Shown here: positions 1 through 9,979 of the stretch, piece after piece
Layout of the letters: every line of letters starts with the position of its first letter
Position numbering within the stretch: position 1 is the stretch's first letter
From: Priapulus caudatus
Lineage: Eukaryota; Priapulida; Priapulimorpha; Priapulimorphida; Priapulidae
Length of the DNA: 46,122 nt
Assembly (NCBI RefSeq): GCF_000485595.1
Contig: NW_014577276.1
Span: 15,306-61,427 of the forward strand
Direction: 5' to 3'
Notes under the pieces: generated by a model
Databases searched by the model: none
The model's input: only the letters and a program-made list of their open reading frames with translations
Told to the model about the DNA's origin: nothing
Position numbers and translations under genes: made by a program

Positions 1-8
1 CCGACCGA

Positions 9-568
9 CTATCCATCCATCCATCCATCCATCCATCCATCCATCCATCCATCCATCCATCCATCCATCCATCCATCCATCCATCCATCCATCCATCCAT
101 CAATCCGTCCATACATCCATCCATCCATCCACCATCTATCCATTCATCCATCCATCCATCCATCCATCCATCATCTATCCATCCATCATCCATCCATCCA
201 TCCATTCATCCATCCATCCATCCATCCATCCATCCATCCATCCATCCATCCATCCACCCAGCCATCCATCCATCCATCCATCCATCCATCCATCCATCCA
301 TCCATCCATCCACCCATCCACCCAGCCATCCATCCATTCATCCATCCATCCTTACATCCATCCATCCATCCACCCAGCCATCCATCCATCCATCCATCCA
401 TCATCTATCCATCCATCCATCCATCCATCCATCCATCCATCCATCCATCCATCCATCCATCCATCCATCCATCCATCCATCCATCCATCCATCCATCAGT
501 CCGTCCGTCGATCCATCCATCCATCCATCCATCCATCCATCCATCCATCCATCCATCCATCCATCCAT
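9..568. repeat. (CCAT)n tetranucleotide microsatellite/satellite
   Basis: About 560 bp of nearly uninterrupted ATCC/CCAT repeats with scattered single-base variants. It immediately precedes the first CEP162-like exon, so it probably lies in an intron of that gene. The complementary strand is open as an artificial Met-Asp-Gly-Trp repeat, which is a by-product of the tetranucleotide and not a gene. Confidence 0.97.
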
Positions 569-644
569 CACCAACATATCATTCTAGTATCAGTATAATC
601 AACTGTTATGTACATATAGTACAAATGCAGAGACCTTATTGCAG

Positions 645-827
645 CTGTGAATATCACGGTTGAACAGCCAACCGTCACAGACCAAGATGCCGTAAATCTA
701 GTCGCCAGAGTGCACAACCTTACTCGGGACTTGTCGGCGAAGACCAAAGCGCTTGCCACTGCAGAAAAGACCTGCACTTACCTTAAGAGTGAAAGAAAGG
801 AGCTACTGGCACAGCTCGGACGATCTG
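645..827 (+). CDS. CEP162: CEP162-like coiled-coil gene, internal exon a
   Basis: The exon runs from an acceptor TTATTGCAG to a donor CTG|GTGCGA. It encodes a charged, Leu/Ala-rich helical stretch including [11 protein letters not shown] and [11 protein letters not shown], typical of a coiled coil. The start needs one base from an upstream exon outside the window. The end is phase 1 and joins the following exon in frame to give Glu-Ser-Arg-Gln. Assignment to CEP162 rests on the C-terminal exons rather than on this one. The reading frame runs on a little past the donor, as expected for read-through into an intron. Confidence 0.6.
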
Positions 828-1225
828 GTGCGAATCTAGAAAACCGTTTATCTTTCTCAAAGAAATTTTCTCATCGTTTCTACGAGATGTGCATGTGTTC
901 ATAATCCTGAAGTAACCTTTCTGAGAGGTTCTCACGTAATTGTTGCTACGTCGTATCTACTACCAATCAACGAAAAGACTATGTGAATGATAATCGTTCA
1001 CGTTATTTTCCTGATAACAGTATGCATGGCGATATAGAGTCGAGCAAGATTTATGGTGTTTATATAACTGTAAGGATATGCATATATGTGTGCATGTAAG
1101 TAGGTAAATAGACCAGAAGACAGGGATGTGCACAGGTAAAGTAGACAGAATATTAAATACGAATGTGGATCGTTATATAGTACCAGCATGTACTCGTGTA
1201 CTATATACATGTGCGTGTATTACAG

Positions 1226-1383
1226 AATCCAGGCAAGATCTGCTAAGGAACAAGTCCTTACAGGAGAAACCCAGTGAACAGAAATCAGCGAATAAGCAAG
1301 CAAGTAAACAGTACATGCCAGAACTGTTTGGAGCAGAGAGTCTTGCTGATTTGGCTGCTGATAACAACCATCTAAGAGACCAG
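1226..1383 (+). CDS. CEP162: CEP162-like gene, internal exon b
   Basis: The acceptor is GTATTACAG and the donor is CAG|GTAGGC. The exon encodes SRQDLLRNKSLQEKPSEQK, then a Lys/Gln/Ser-rich linker, then ESLADLAADNNHLRDQ. This is a charged, low-complexity segment followed by a predicted helix. It is 158 nt and phase 1 to phase 0, which agrees with both neighbours. Confidence 0.62.
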
Positions 1384-1741
1384 GTAGGCTACCTCTCTCA
1401 GTGAGAGTTTTCCACAGTCGAAAGCACCAATTTTCACGAAAACTCAAAAAAGCATAATGATTTTACCTATCTGCCTAAGGAAGATAACTACTCCTGCCTT
1501 GGATATTTTTTTATAGATTAGTATTAGCTAGACCAAATTACATGTGATTTTTATGCAGCTCAAATTTTTGTGTTTACAGAACTTTAGTGCCAAGTGTTGT
1601 CTTTTAGAATGTCTTGTCAAAACAATGATTGGCTTAACCTGCCTGTCATTTAGACTAGGTGGATTGGTAAATTCATGACTTTTAATAATCCCTACCGCAA
1701 TGTGTACCTACTGAATGTCTTGGTGTTGTTCTCATGCTTAG

Positions 1742-1849
1742 CTGAAGAAGATGTCGCTGATGCTAAAAGAGGAGAGAGAGAAGCAAAAAGCTGCTTTGAC
1801 CAAAGCAGAGGCTCGGTCAATGAAAGAGCGAGAAGCAGCTGAGAAAAAG
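1742..1849 (+). CDS. CEP162: CEP162-like gene, internal exon c
   Basis: The exon is 36 codons exactly, phase 0 at both ends, with acceptor ATGCTTAG and donor AAG|GTTTGT. It encodes an uninterrupted Glu/Lys/Ala-rich helix (motifs LKKMSLMLKEEREKQ and MKEREAAEKK) with heptad-like hydrophobic spacing, as expected for the long coiled coil of CEP162-type centriolar proteins. Nothing in this exon alone is diagnostic. Confidence 0.62.
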
Positions 1850-2037
1850 GTTTGTGCAAGCAACACCCCTGAAAATACTGATTGACAGTACCCATCACTT
1901 GCAGGGATCTTGTCGTTTAACTCTCACACAAATCTGACGCGGTCTCGATTTCATTGTCACACGAAAAAAACTATAGCCATACGCTTGATGTTGTTTATGT
2001 GCATTTGCAGCAAGAGACTGTCATTTTTTACTTTCAG

Positions 2038-2142
2038 GTGCAGTTTACTAGAGATTCTATGGAAAAGAAACTCAGAATTCAAGCCAAACAGTTTCCGTGG
2101 ACAAAATATGAAGAGCTAAAGAAGTTGTCCCAAGAACAGGAG
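2038..2142 (+). CDS. CEP162: CEP162-like gene, internal exon d
   Basis: The exon is 35 codons, phase 0, with acceptor ACTTTCAG and donor GAG|GTATAC. It encodes MEKKLRIQAKQFPWTKYEEL followed by KKLSQEQE. The coiled coil is broken by the Phe-Pro-Trp patch, which may be a hinge or a conserved short motif. The following exon cannot be joined to this one in frame with the acceptors I can see, so a small exon may be missing between 2142 and 2500 or a base may be wrong. Confidence 0.6.
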
Positions 2143-2504
2143 GTATACGTTCGTTCTTGTATTGTAGTAATGCATCAGGAATCACATTTGTGTGCAGGGT
2201 ATATTCATATTTACGTCATATTCATCGCCGAGAACAAGTTGGGATGTTACCATGTTGGTCCCGTGAACCTCAGTATTATCACTGATAATGGCTATCATAG
2301 AGATACGTTTTGAAATCATCAGTGTGTCAGCATCTTGCTAGTGTTACTACGTCTACTATACTAGTGAGCCTCTTAAGTACATCAATTCTGATGGTAGAAT
2401 AAATGTTTTCACTTTCACAGATATTACTCCCCCTTTGTGTACGTGTGCCAAAGATGTGTGTGTAACAAATGTTATAAGATTTTACATAACAAAAGTCATC
2501 GCAG

Positions 2505-2701
2505 TTTCACAATTGGAGAATCGTGTTATAACACAGCTTTCTACACTGCAGCAAGCCGTGTCCAGCCTTCACCATCAGGTCGCTGAGGCAGATCTGGAGA
2601 GAGAGCAGCTTGTGGCGCTGCGCATCAGTCATGAACATCAGGGCCACCAGGTGGCGCAACTGCAGCAGCAGCTCGGCGAGGCAAGAAAGTGTCACTCGCC
2701 C
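2505..2701 (+). CDS. CEP162: CEP162-like gene, penultimate exon
   Basis: The exon encodes SQLENRVITQLSTLQQAV and then a long Gln/Leu/Glu-rich helix ending CHSP at a GTAAGC donor (phase 0). The likely acceptor is ATCGCAG. Alternative acceptors at 2495 and 2420 give the same phase. All three would need one base from the previous exon, whereas the visible upstream exon ends in phase 0. The final His-Ser-Pro continues into Glu-Met in the last exon. From memory, vertebrate CEP162 has a comparable His-Thr-Pro-Glu-Met junction. Confidence 0.6.
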
Positions 2702-2867
2702 GTAAGCATGGCTAAACTGTAGTGCTTCCGTCGATTTATTATTAATTATTATTATTTTATTATTAAATCTTTTACTGAAGCTATGAGGATATTAATTACT
2801 GAGGCTATATTAATGTCAAAGCTGTATATGGACGGATAAATAAAAAAACGCTGTAAGTCTCCTTTAT

Positions 2868-2970
2868 AGACAGGCGCCCTTTCTGTAGAGGCATGTTTCA
2901 GTATGTAATTGCCACCCAGGGGAAGTGCCAGAAGTGTCCTTTATAGACAGGTGTATATAGAGGGGTCTAC
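2868..2970. repeat. Short direct repeats (CCTTTATAGACAGG) in CEP162-like intron
   Basis: The motif CCTTTATAGACAGG occurs twice about 70 bp apart within the last intron. Each copy is followed by GCCCTTTCTGTAGAGG-like or TGTATATAGAGG-like sequence. It appears to be a small tandem duplication or repeat remnant of unknown function. Confidence 0.55.
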
Positions 2971-3221
2971 TAACACAGATTTCACTGTAGTGGGCTTCTC
3001 ACATGTAAGCGTGGCTTGCCAGTTGAGCAGACTATCGTACAATACATACTATTTTGTCCTAGTATTCCACGATCTATAATTTTTTACAGAATTATCATAT
3101 ATAATGACGTTCTTGCATTTGTTCATAAAACATTTCTTGTTGCGAAACGACTTTAGTATCGATGCCGCACTTTTGCAAAGGCAATTAGTTTTATTATTTG
3201 TGAATACTTTTTGACTGCCAG

Positions 3222-3476
3222 GAGATGGTCCACTACGAGGTGCTGTTGGGAAAGATCGATAACTTGGAGCGTAGTTTTCTGGTTCGTGAGCAATACCTAC
3301 AAACCTGCATGCTCAGCCTACACAAGGGATCAGCAGGACCAGCCAGAAACAAGATACTAAAGGATGTGACTCTCCTAAAGGACAGGCAGATTGATAGGTT
3401 CAGAACAGAACTGGACGAGATACTGCTATCACTAAAGAGTTTTCAAGGACAGATAAAGCCTAAACCTGCTTACTAG
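3222..3476 (+). CDS. CEP162: CEP162-like gene, terminal exon and stop
   Basis: The acceptor is GACTGCCAG and the stop is TAG at 3474-3476. The exon encodes EMVHYEVLLGKIDNLERSF, a Lys/Arg-rich middle, then RQIDRFRTELDEILLSLKSF and a short basic tail. As I recall it, human CEP162 ends with the same layout: a Met-x-His-[Phe/Tyr] segment, a basic stretch, and a hallmark FRTELD-x-IL helix about 20 residues from the end. That match is the main reason for the name. CEP162 is an axoneme-recognition protein at the distal ends of centrioles that promotes transition-zone assembly in cilia. An ordinary coiled-coil protein of another family cannot be excluded without alignment. Confidence 0.68.
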   Translation, partial: EMVHYEVLLGKIDNLERSFLVREQYLQTCMLSLHKGSAGPARNKILKDVTLLKDRQIDRFRTELDEILLSLKSFQGQIKPKPAY

Positions 3477-3597
3477 TGTCATGAACGTATATACTCACAT
3501 TTCTGTGTAATAATTGTAGTACGTATATGAGTATATATATATATGTTCTTGGTATGGGGTATTAGGTAATGTTAACAATTGTTATTTTTTATTCAGA

Positions 3598-3779
3598 GTG
3601 GCTATATATGCCCGGCAGCCAGCATATATCTGACGGCTGCCGGGCACGGTCTTCGATTTCCTAAATGCCCGGCAGTTTTTAATTTTTAGCGTTATCTCGA
3701 GTAAACAAGGGTTAGGGTTAGGAACTGTCGGGAATTTAGGAAATTGAAGACCGTGCCCGGCTGCCGGGCATATAGCCAC
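3598..3779. repeat. Foldback element T1 with telomere-like core
   Basis: The left end GTGGCTATATATGCCCGGCA and the right end TGCCGGGCATATAGCCAC are inverted copies. The inner stem pairs GCACGGTCTTCGATTTCCTAAAT with its near-complement. The left arm carries an extra 25-30 bp and a second GCCCGGCAG. The interior contains GGGTTAGGGTTAGG at 3709-3722. There is no coding capacity, so this is a MITE-like non-autonomous element. Confidence 0.85.
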
Positions 3780-4757
3780 AGCATTTTTTATTGCTTTATA
3801 AGAGGGAAATAAGATGCACTGCGTAGTATTTTATTTTAATTACGGGCATTTTTACATTATATCGTTTACAGAAAGTTATGCTGAATAATTTTCCTATTAT
3901 TTTGAACTTTTTATTACTTATTATTGCCAAGTAGATACCTGGTACTCTAGTCATTAAAGCAACAGTGAAAGAAATATTTTGTTAGAATATTTCAACATTA
4001 TATTTCCACATTTGCCTACTATAGTGCTAGCTCATTTATATAAGGTGAATTCACATCAATTATATTCAGGATTTGTTATAATTAATATAACACTATGTAA
4101 GTATGTTGTCACACATGTAAATAAATTAATAATAATAAATAAAATAACGACTTTTTTGTTTTGGGAACAGAGTATATTCCGTAAAGCAGACACTTGTCAC
4201 TATATCCTGTGCAGAGCGAGTGACTTATGTATACAATTTGACGTTTAAAATTTTAAATATTTGGCAATTTGAGTACATTATTATTTGTCTGATGTGTTTG
4301 TAACATAGAAATATATAAAGATGATGATCACACAAATGTTAATTATATCTGCCACCCGAGGGCGACACACGAGATTGTCAACAAGTTCATATTCGTGTAT
4401 AATAATAATAACCTACGTCAGTACGTGCATTCGGTCAAGGAATAGCCGGGATTTCTTATATAGGCACTAAGATATGCTTGGCTGTTAAGTCTGTATTTTT
4501 TTCTGTTCGAGAAATCTCTCCTACTGTATTTACATGTGTGCGTCACGTAAATAAATAATAATTAAAATTGTAGGTTATTCATTCTCAGCCTCAGCCATTG
4601 CAATTTACACATTTTGACATTTGTCTTCTCTTCACAAGTGTTCCACGAATTTTGTGAATGAATGTGGTTTCGTTGAATACTGTACTATCGTATCATCAAT
4701 TGCCAATATTTTTCATAAATCCCCTCCTGGTGGCGTGGTGTATCCAAATAATAGAGT

Positions 4758-5910
4758 GGTTGGCACACAGGCACTTGAAGCGTTTCAATAAAATATAATG
4801 CTAACTAAATACGAAATCTATTTACTACCAAATTCTTAATGTTTCTATACTCTCTTTCACCTATTATTGTCGACAGTTTCCTGTAAATTCCGTCCAAATG
4901 TTACGTCCAACCATACGCTGCCGGCACCATTGCTTTCGAGGCGCGACTGTTGCACGCTTACACTAATATTTATAGCAGGTACTGAGGTAGGAAAGCGCGA
5001 TCGAAAAAGTCGCTCGAAGCTCGCTGGATTTCACACTTTCACAGCACCAATACACATCCAACAGCTTCCATCTTTGTTTCTCTTTCAACAACAGTGTTCA
5101 CTTGTTATAAAAACAACGTCTCTGTTCGTAACCGATCTGTGTCACGCGAAATCACACAAAGAGTAAAGACTGACAAAATTTTTGCGTTCGCGAACCTTCG
5201 ACAGTAATGTAAATGTCTGTCAGAATACAGGGCTATATAGACTGGGACTCGCTCCCACCTCGATTACCCATCGAGTGACTAAGCTAAGCCGAGAGGTGGG
5301 AGCGAGTGCCAGTCTATGGACTATAGGCGGCGCGCAGGCGGCGCACTGCTTTCCAACTCCCGTACGAGCCTTGCCATTGGAACGTTGCAAAAACGTTGCA
5401 ACGTTGCAGCGCAAGAACGAGGTCACGAAGAGTGCCAGTAGGTGTTTCCTGATTCTGACAGACATTTACATTACTGTCGAAGGTTCGCGAACGCGAGAAT
5501 TTCGTCAGTCTTTGTGTGATTTCGCGTGACACAGCTCAGTTACGAACAGAGACATTATGTTTTTATAACAAGTGAACATTGTTTTTGAAAGAGCAACAAA
5601 GATGGAAGCTGTTGGATGTGTATTGGTGCTGTGAAAGTGTGAAATCCAGCGAGCGACGAGCAACTTTTTTGATCGCGCTTTCCTACCTGCTATATATATT
5701 AGTGTAAGAGTGCAACAGTCGCGCCGCGAAAGCAATGGCGCCGGCAGCGTATGGTTGGATGTAGGATTTGGACTGAATTGACAGGAAACTGTCGGCAATA
5801 ATAGGTGAAAGAGAGCATAGAAACATTAAGAATTTGGTAGTAAATAGATTTTGTATTTAGTTAGCATTATATTTTATTGAAACGCTTCAAGTGCCTGTGG
5901 GTTGGCACGT
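4758..5910. repeat. 1.15-kb giant palindrome (foldback element)
   Basis: Left arm 4758-5235 and right arm about 5455-5910 are imperfect inverted copies. Paired landmarks are GCACTTGAAGCG against CGCTTCAAGTGC, the GAGGCGCGACTGTTGCAC against GTGCAACAGTCGCG blocks, and TTCGCGAACCTTCGACAG against CTGTCGAAGGTTCGCGAA. The 220-bp centre holds a smaller hairpin (GACTCGCTCCCACCTC against GAGGTGGGAGCGAGT) and repeated AACGTTGCAA motifs. Frames across both arms are open only because the arms are GC-rich mirror copies. No transposase is recognisable. Confidence 0.88.
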
Positions 5911-6294
5911 GTACGGTGTAGCGTGAAGTCAACCAGACTTTCTATGCCATAATGTAGCTCTAATACTATAGCCCGCGTATAGTGACTGCCGCAGGACTAT
6001 AGAACATCTTTAACTAGATTTCGCAGCTGCACCAGCACCCCAAAGTTCCCACGAAAAATCGCTCACAAAATGCAACATGATCGGGCTTTTTAACACTTAT
6101 CTATCTACGTGGACATCTTACCTATCTTTTTGAACACTCCACTACTTTACACTATGTATTTATGCACTTATTCTTCAAAGTCTTAGCACTACTTGCAATT
6201 CCGTTTGAAATCCTGTTGTGTACCACGCTGTGCGCGTCACTCGAAATCGTAATGGCTGACTGCCATGTGTTCTTGCCTTACATTTCGGGCCGGC

Positions 6295-6320
6295 TGACGT
6301 CACGCACATGCGCACGCCAC
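6295..6320. promoter_or_regulatory. Candidate promoter motifs: CRE plus NRF1-like
   Basis: A perfect palindromic cAMP-response element TGACGTCA lies at 6295-6302. It is followed directly by CGCACATGCGCACGCC, which resembles the GCGCATGCGC site of NRF1-type factors. The pair lies about 1.4 kb upstream of the TECPR1 start codon and outside the clear repeats. Both motifs are common in animal housekeeping promoters. No transcription start can be read from sequence alone. Confidence 0.35.
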
Positions 6321-6636
6321 ATCATTTTCAAAAGAAATTGCCAGTAGTCTTGAGCTTGTGAAGAACTAAATGCATAAATACATGGTGTTAAAGCTTGTGA
6401 AAGTGTCAAAAAAGATAAGGGTGAGATTCCACGTAAGATAGCCATAAGCTTTAAAAAAAGCCCGATCAGTTTTTTCGTTTTGTGCAGGGATTTTTTCGTC
6501 GGAACTTCGGAAAAGCTTGGTGGCAGCTGCGGAAATTAGTTCAAGCGATGTTCTGATAAGCCCTGTGGCAGTCACTGTATGCGCGTCCTATAGTACTTAG
6601 AAGCTAACCATATGGAGCCTGCAGAGGGCTATGCCC

Positions 6637-6819
6637 ATAGGGCTATGCCCGGAACGCTACCCTAGTACTATCTAATATGGCCGACCGTACCTTCGCCTAC
6701 CCTAACGAAGTTATGAGAGTCACTACGCCTACTTCCTAACCCTAACCCTAACCCTACCATATCAACAGTTACCAGTGGATACGTTCGGCATAAACCCTTG
6801 GGCCGACATAGACCCTATC
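6637..6819. repeat. Foldback element T2 with telomere-like core
   Basis: The left end TAGGGCTATGCCCGGAACG and the right end CGTTCGGCATA...GACATAGACCCTAT are degenerate inverted copies. The middle shares GTACTATCTAATATG, GACCGTACC and CGCCTAC motifs with the element at 32154-32419, so the two belong to one family. Four CCTAAC-type telomeric units lie at 6735-6758. Confidence 0.75.
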
Positions 6820-6837
6820 ACCTTACTAACGCAGATA

Positions 6838-7043
6838 AGGTCTATGTTGCCCGACCTCTGACTTGTTTGACCTGCTCGGTTTAGCCTATTTCTGACTAAT
6901 ATATATTATATATATGGAATATATATAATATATATATATATTATATATATATATAAATACTATATATAGCGCGTTAGAGTTAGCGCGTTAGTCAGAAATA
7001 GCTAAACGAGCCAGGTCAAACAGAGGTCAGGGGGACATAGACT
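6838..7043. repeat. Hairpin element with TATA-rich loop
   Basis: The arm at 6838-6899 (GGTCTATGTTGCCCGACCTC through TTTCTGACTAA) is the inverted copy of 6985-7043 (TTAGTCAGAAATAGC through GACATAGACT). The loop is nearly pure TA dinucleotide. It overlaps the end of T2 and may be a nested or composite part of it. Confidence 0.8.
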
Positions 7044-7712
7044 CTACAAGCCTTACTAACCACACACACTCACCAGGCACTACACTAACGTTATCGAGCT
7101 ACCCTACTATACTAGTTATCGTATCTACAGTACACCTTGCAACCCACAGTGTTGGGGGTCTAGAAGAGCACGTGTTAATGTTTCAGGCGCTACAGGTTGT
7201 AGACTAGGTATACTGCACATGTATATATCTCTGGCTCTGCAACCTTAGCCGTGATTAGATTTGTCACAGGCCTCCACACTCTGCTCTTTGATAGTACTAG
7301 AGCTGGGCCCTGTACCTAGCCCGACCAGGCTCTATGACTGTTTCACTTCGTAAGAAGCAAGAAGGTCACTTGTGGCTATACTGCATTTACCCAACCAATA
7401 ATATTACTAATTATTATTTCAATTTATTTTCATTTATTAAAATTAATTCCATGTAATATCAAAGTGCTTGCAGTTACACTCTAATGCTCGTTACTGGCTC
7501 CTGATAACTAGTTGCCAATAGTTTAGTCGCATTGCTAGCTATTGCGGGCCTAGAATACTGTGTGGTGCATCCAGGAATTTACTTTATATTTCCATACAAC
7601 TGCTTGTACCGGAATTTCTAGAATGAATTTGTCTATGCAGATCAACGTTTTGGTTATGTATATCATGGTATGCCGTTCTTGATGTTTCAGGTCTAACATA
7701 TAAACCATCCCA

Positions 7713-7943
7713 ATGACCAAGTCAGTCTTGTGGGCAATTAACTCACATGGGCAAGTTTACGGCCTATCAACAGCGGCACCTTATTGGGAGAAAACTGGTG
7801 TGAATACAGAAATACAAGACTTTAAGTGTATAGCTGCAGAAAAAAGTATTCTGTGGTCAATTGGCTCAGACCAACAGATATATATTAAGGTGCTTGCCAC
7901 TGGCATACCCATACGAGTTGAAGAAAGCACATATGAGAATCAG
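7713..7943 (+). CDS. TECPR1: TECPR1 exon 1: start and first tectonin repeat
   Basis: The start ATG at 7713 follows an in-frame TAA at 7701-7703 and a plausible acceptor (TTTCAG) at 7690, so at least one 5' UTR exon probably lies upstream. The exon encodes MTKSVLWAINSHGQVYGLST and continues to IRVEESTYENQ at a CAG|GTAAAA donor (77 codons, phase 0). The Ser-Val-Leu-Trp-Ala opening and the Tyr-Glu-Asn-Gln entry to the DysF domain match the vertebrate protein. The first intron (7944-8975) contains a 745-bp foldback element. Confidence 0.93.
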
Positions 7944-7997
7944 GTAAAATTTAAGCCTGTATGTAAGTTTTCAGACTGTTTCTTCTATCGCTATATA

Positions 7998-8742
7998 TCA
8001 GAAGTAGATAATAGGGAATGAGTGTGACTTCAATAAACAAGGGAAATTCGTCATTTACTAGCCTTAGAATACCTACGATTTACTACTCGTAACTCAACCA
8101 ACTTGAGCTCAAATCGTACACAGTACATTCACCTAGCATCGCGTGAAATCGTTTCCTCGTATACACCCGCAATCCAGAAATACAGACTAAAACGTACGTC
8201 ACGATTCTCCATTTCGTTGGTAGCAGATCAACTCCATAACCCGCCTAACTTGAAACAATAGGCAGCTACTAACGACTCTTACGCCCACGGCGATGCGGTG
8301 TGGCTCTCTGGGAGATTGGAGCTGGAGCTGCTGCTGATTGCGGTGGGCGTGCGTGGGGGGCATACCAGCTGTAAATAGGTCAAAGATTAGCTCGCCGAAT
8401 GTTGCGTCGATGTCCAATCTCTCAGCGAGCCACACCGCATCGCCGAGGGCACAAGAGTGCACGAGTCGTTAGTAGCTGCCTATTGTTTCAAGTTAGGCGG
8501 GTTATGGAGTCGATCTGCTGTCAGCAGAATGCAGAATCGTGTCGTACGTTTTAGTCTGTATCTCCGGATTGCGGGTGTATACGAGGAAACGATTTCGCAC
8601 GATGCTAGGCGAATGTACTGTGTACAATTTGAGCTCAAGTTGGTTGAGTTACGCATAGTAAATCGTAGGTTTTCTAAGGCTAGTAAATGACGAATTTCCC
8701 TTGTTTATTGAAGTCACACTCCTTCCCTATTATCTACTTCTG
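7998..8742. repeat. Foldback element F1, copy 1 (TECPR1 intron 1)
   Basis: A near-perfect palindrome of about 745 bp. The left end TCAGAAGTAGATAATAGGGA is mirrored by TCCCTATTATCTACTTCTG. Arms of about 280 bp pair throughout, and the centre (8280-8460) pairs GATGCGGTGTGGCTC with GAGCCACACCGCATC. TATATAT flanks both sides. It is the same family as 24146-24953 and 29687-30500. Frames in the arms are by-products of the palindrome. Confidence 0.92.
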
Positions 8743-8975
8743 CTATATATGTATTCACAATGTGAAAATCGGCAGGTACTTAATGAATTGTAGACAGTAG
8801 TGATTATTGCTGACTGTTCAATTGTTAGTGTGTTCATGTAGTATAACACAAGAATTAAATGTGTAATTTGTAATAAACAATGGTATCAACCTGACTTGTG
8901 TACTGAACTTGGTGATTAAATTATACTTGCCTTATCACTTATGTAAAATTGACAATGGTTTTTCTGCATTGACAG

Positions 8976-9164
8976 CGCTATAGAGTGTTTAAATATGGCG
9001 GGTGGACGGACCAGTTGATCTTCTCGGACAGATACAATTTCAGCAGTGAAGATGGTACGCAGCATCTCCGAAAAGATGGCTTCTCACTTCCCTCTCCAGC
9101 ATGGAAGTGGGAGTCAGATTGGCACATTCAAGAAAGTACTGGTGGCCAGTTGTTAGGCTCCGAG
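8976..9164 (+). CDS. TECPR1: TECPR1 exon 2: DysF-1, N-terminal half
   Basis: 63 codons, phase 0, acceptor TTGACAG and donor GAG|GTAAAG. It encodes RYRVFKYGGWTDQLIFSDRY and then SLPSPAWKWESDWHIQES. The Ser-Asp-Arg, the Leu-Pro-[Ser]-Pro-x-Trp-x-Trp, and the Glu-Ser-Asp-Trp motifs are classic DysF-N hallmarks. The exon follows directly on the Glu-Asn-Gln of exon 1. In human TECPR1 this DysF domain binds sphingomyelin exposed on damaged lysosomes. Confidence 0.94.
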
Positions 9165-9262
9165 GTAAAGATACTCTTATAGAAACCTATTTTGAAGTTC
9201 TAGTTGGAGTTGTTCATAGAATCATTCACTATAAAGGGCATGGTGCAACATCAGTAGCAGTA

Positions 9263-9310
9263 ATAGTAATAATAATAATAATAATAATAATAGCAATAGC
9301 AATAGCTATA
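9263..9310. repeat. (AAT)n/(AGCAAT)n microsatellite in TECPR1 intron 2
   Basis: A run of AAT triplets passes into AGCAAT hexamers. Just downstream, at 9414-9469, a 28-bp unit beginning AGCAGTGATAGTGG is perfectly duplicated in tandem. Confidence 0.85.
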
Positions 9311-9561
9311 GCTGCTGCATGTTGTTGTTCTTGTTATTGCTGTTGGAGTAGTAGCATGAACATATATATATTGAATATGATACTATATTCATTATTCATA
9401 GGTTCGTGGTATTAGCAGTGATAGTGGTAATGGTAGTTGTCAGCAGTGATAGTGGTAATGGTAGTTGTCAGGTAGGCCCTGTCACTGTGCAAGAGTTATT
9501 ATAATAATAAACGTATGGATGTGACTGAATGGTGACACAGTGTATATATGTTACACTTCAG

Positions 9562-9684
9562 GGATGGATGTTTGCCTTTGACTTCCCAAGAAAATGGCAC
9601 TGTGAACAGCAAATAAAGTCGTTTGTACGGCGCCGAAAGTGGATAAGATTCCGAGTATACACTGCCTTTGACAAGTGGGTGAAG
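9562..9684 (+). CDS. TECPR1: TECPR1 exon 3: DysF-1, C-terminal half
   Basis: 41 codons, phase 0, acceptor CTTCAG and donor AAG|GTATGA. It encodes GWMFAFDFPRKWH and then SFVRRRKWIRFRVYT. Gly-Trp-x-[Tyr/Phe]-Ala-x-Asp-Phe-Pro and Val-Arg-Arg-Arg-x-Trp are the DysF-C motifs. By ungapped alignment to the human protein from memory, the position of human Trp154 is Ile158 here (codon 9613-9615), as discussed in the findings. Confidence 0.94.
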
Positions 9685-9861
9685 GTATGAAGCTCCTAGG
9701 GATCATGCCCGATAGCAGAGAGAGAGCGAGAGCCATAGCTTCACAATTGCACAACAAATCTAAATGGGCCAGTGTCCAAATTTGTTTACAAATATTTAGC
9801 TTCTTAAAAGTTAAAAGTTTAGTTATACACACATACACATACACATGAATACATACACATA

Positions 9862-9898
<37 letters not shown>

Positions 9899-9979
9899 CT
9901 TACATAAAGGGCAAGTCTGTTTTTTGGTCTGTCTGGGGCTCTATCTTCTCCCCCCCCGTAAGTGGTCACCCCCAACACT

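Larger units (their letters stand above)
3477..7690. other. CEP162-TECPR1 intergenic region, repeat-rich
   Basis: About 4.2 kb with no supported exon. It contains three foldback elements (3598-3779, 4758-5910, 6637-6819) and a nested hairpin (6838-7043), listed separately. The rest is AT-rich unique sequence. A possible TECPR1 promoter lies around 6290-6330. Confidence 0.7.

Noticed and set aside
186-404. Minus-strand frame of repeated Met-Asp-Gly-Trp
   Set aside because: It is a translation of the CCAT tetranucleotide repeat. No start context, no non-repetitive part.
5182-5798. Overlapping frames on both strands in the 1.15-kb palindrome
   Set aside because: Near-identical peptides appear on opposite strands because the arms are inverted copies. 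No known domain.
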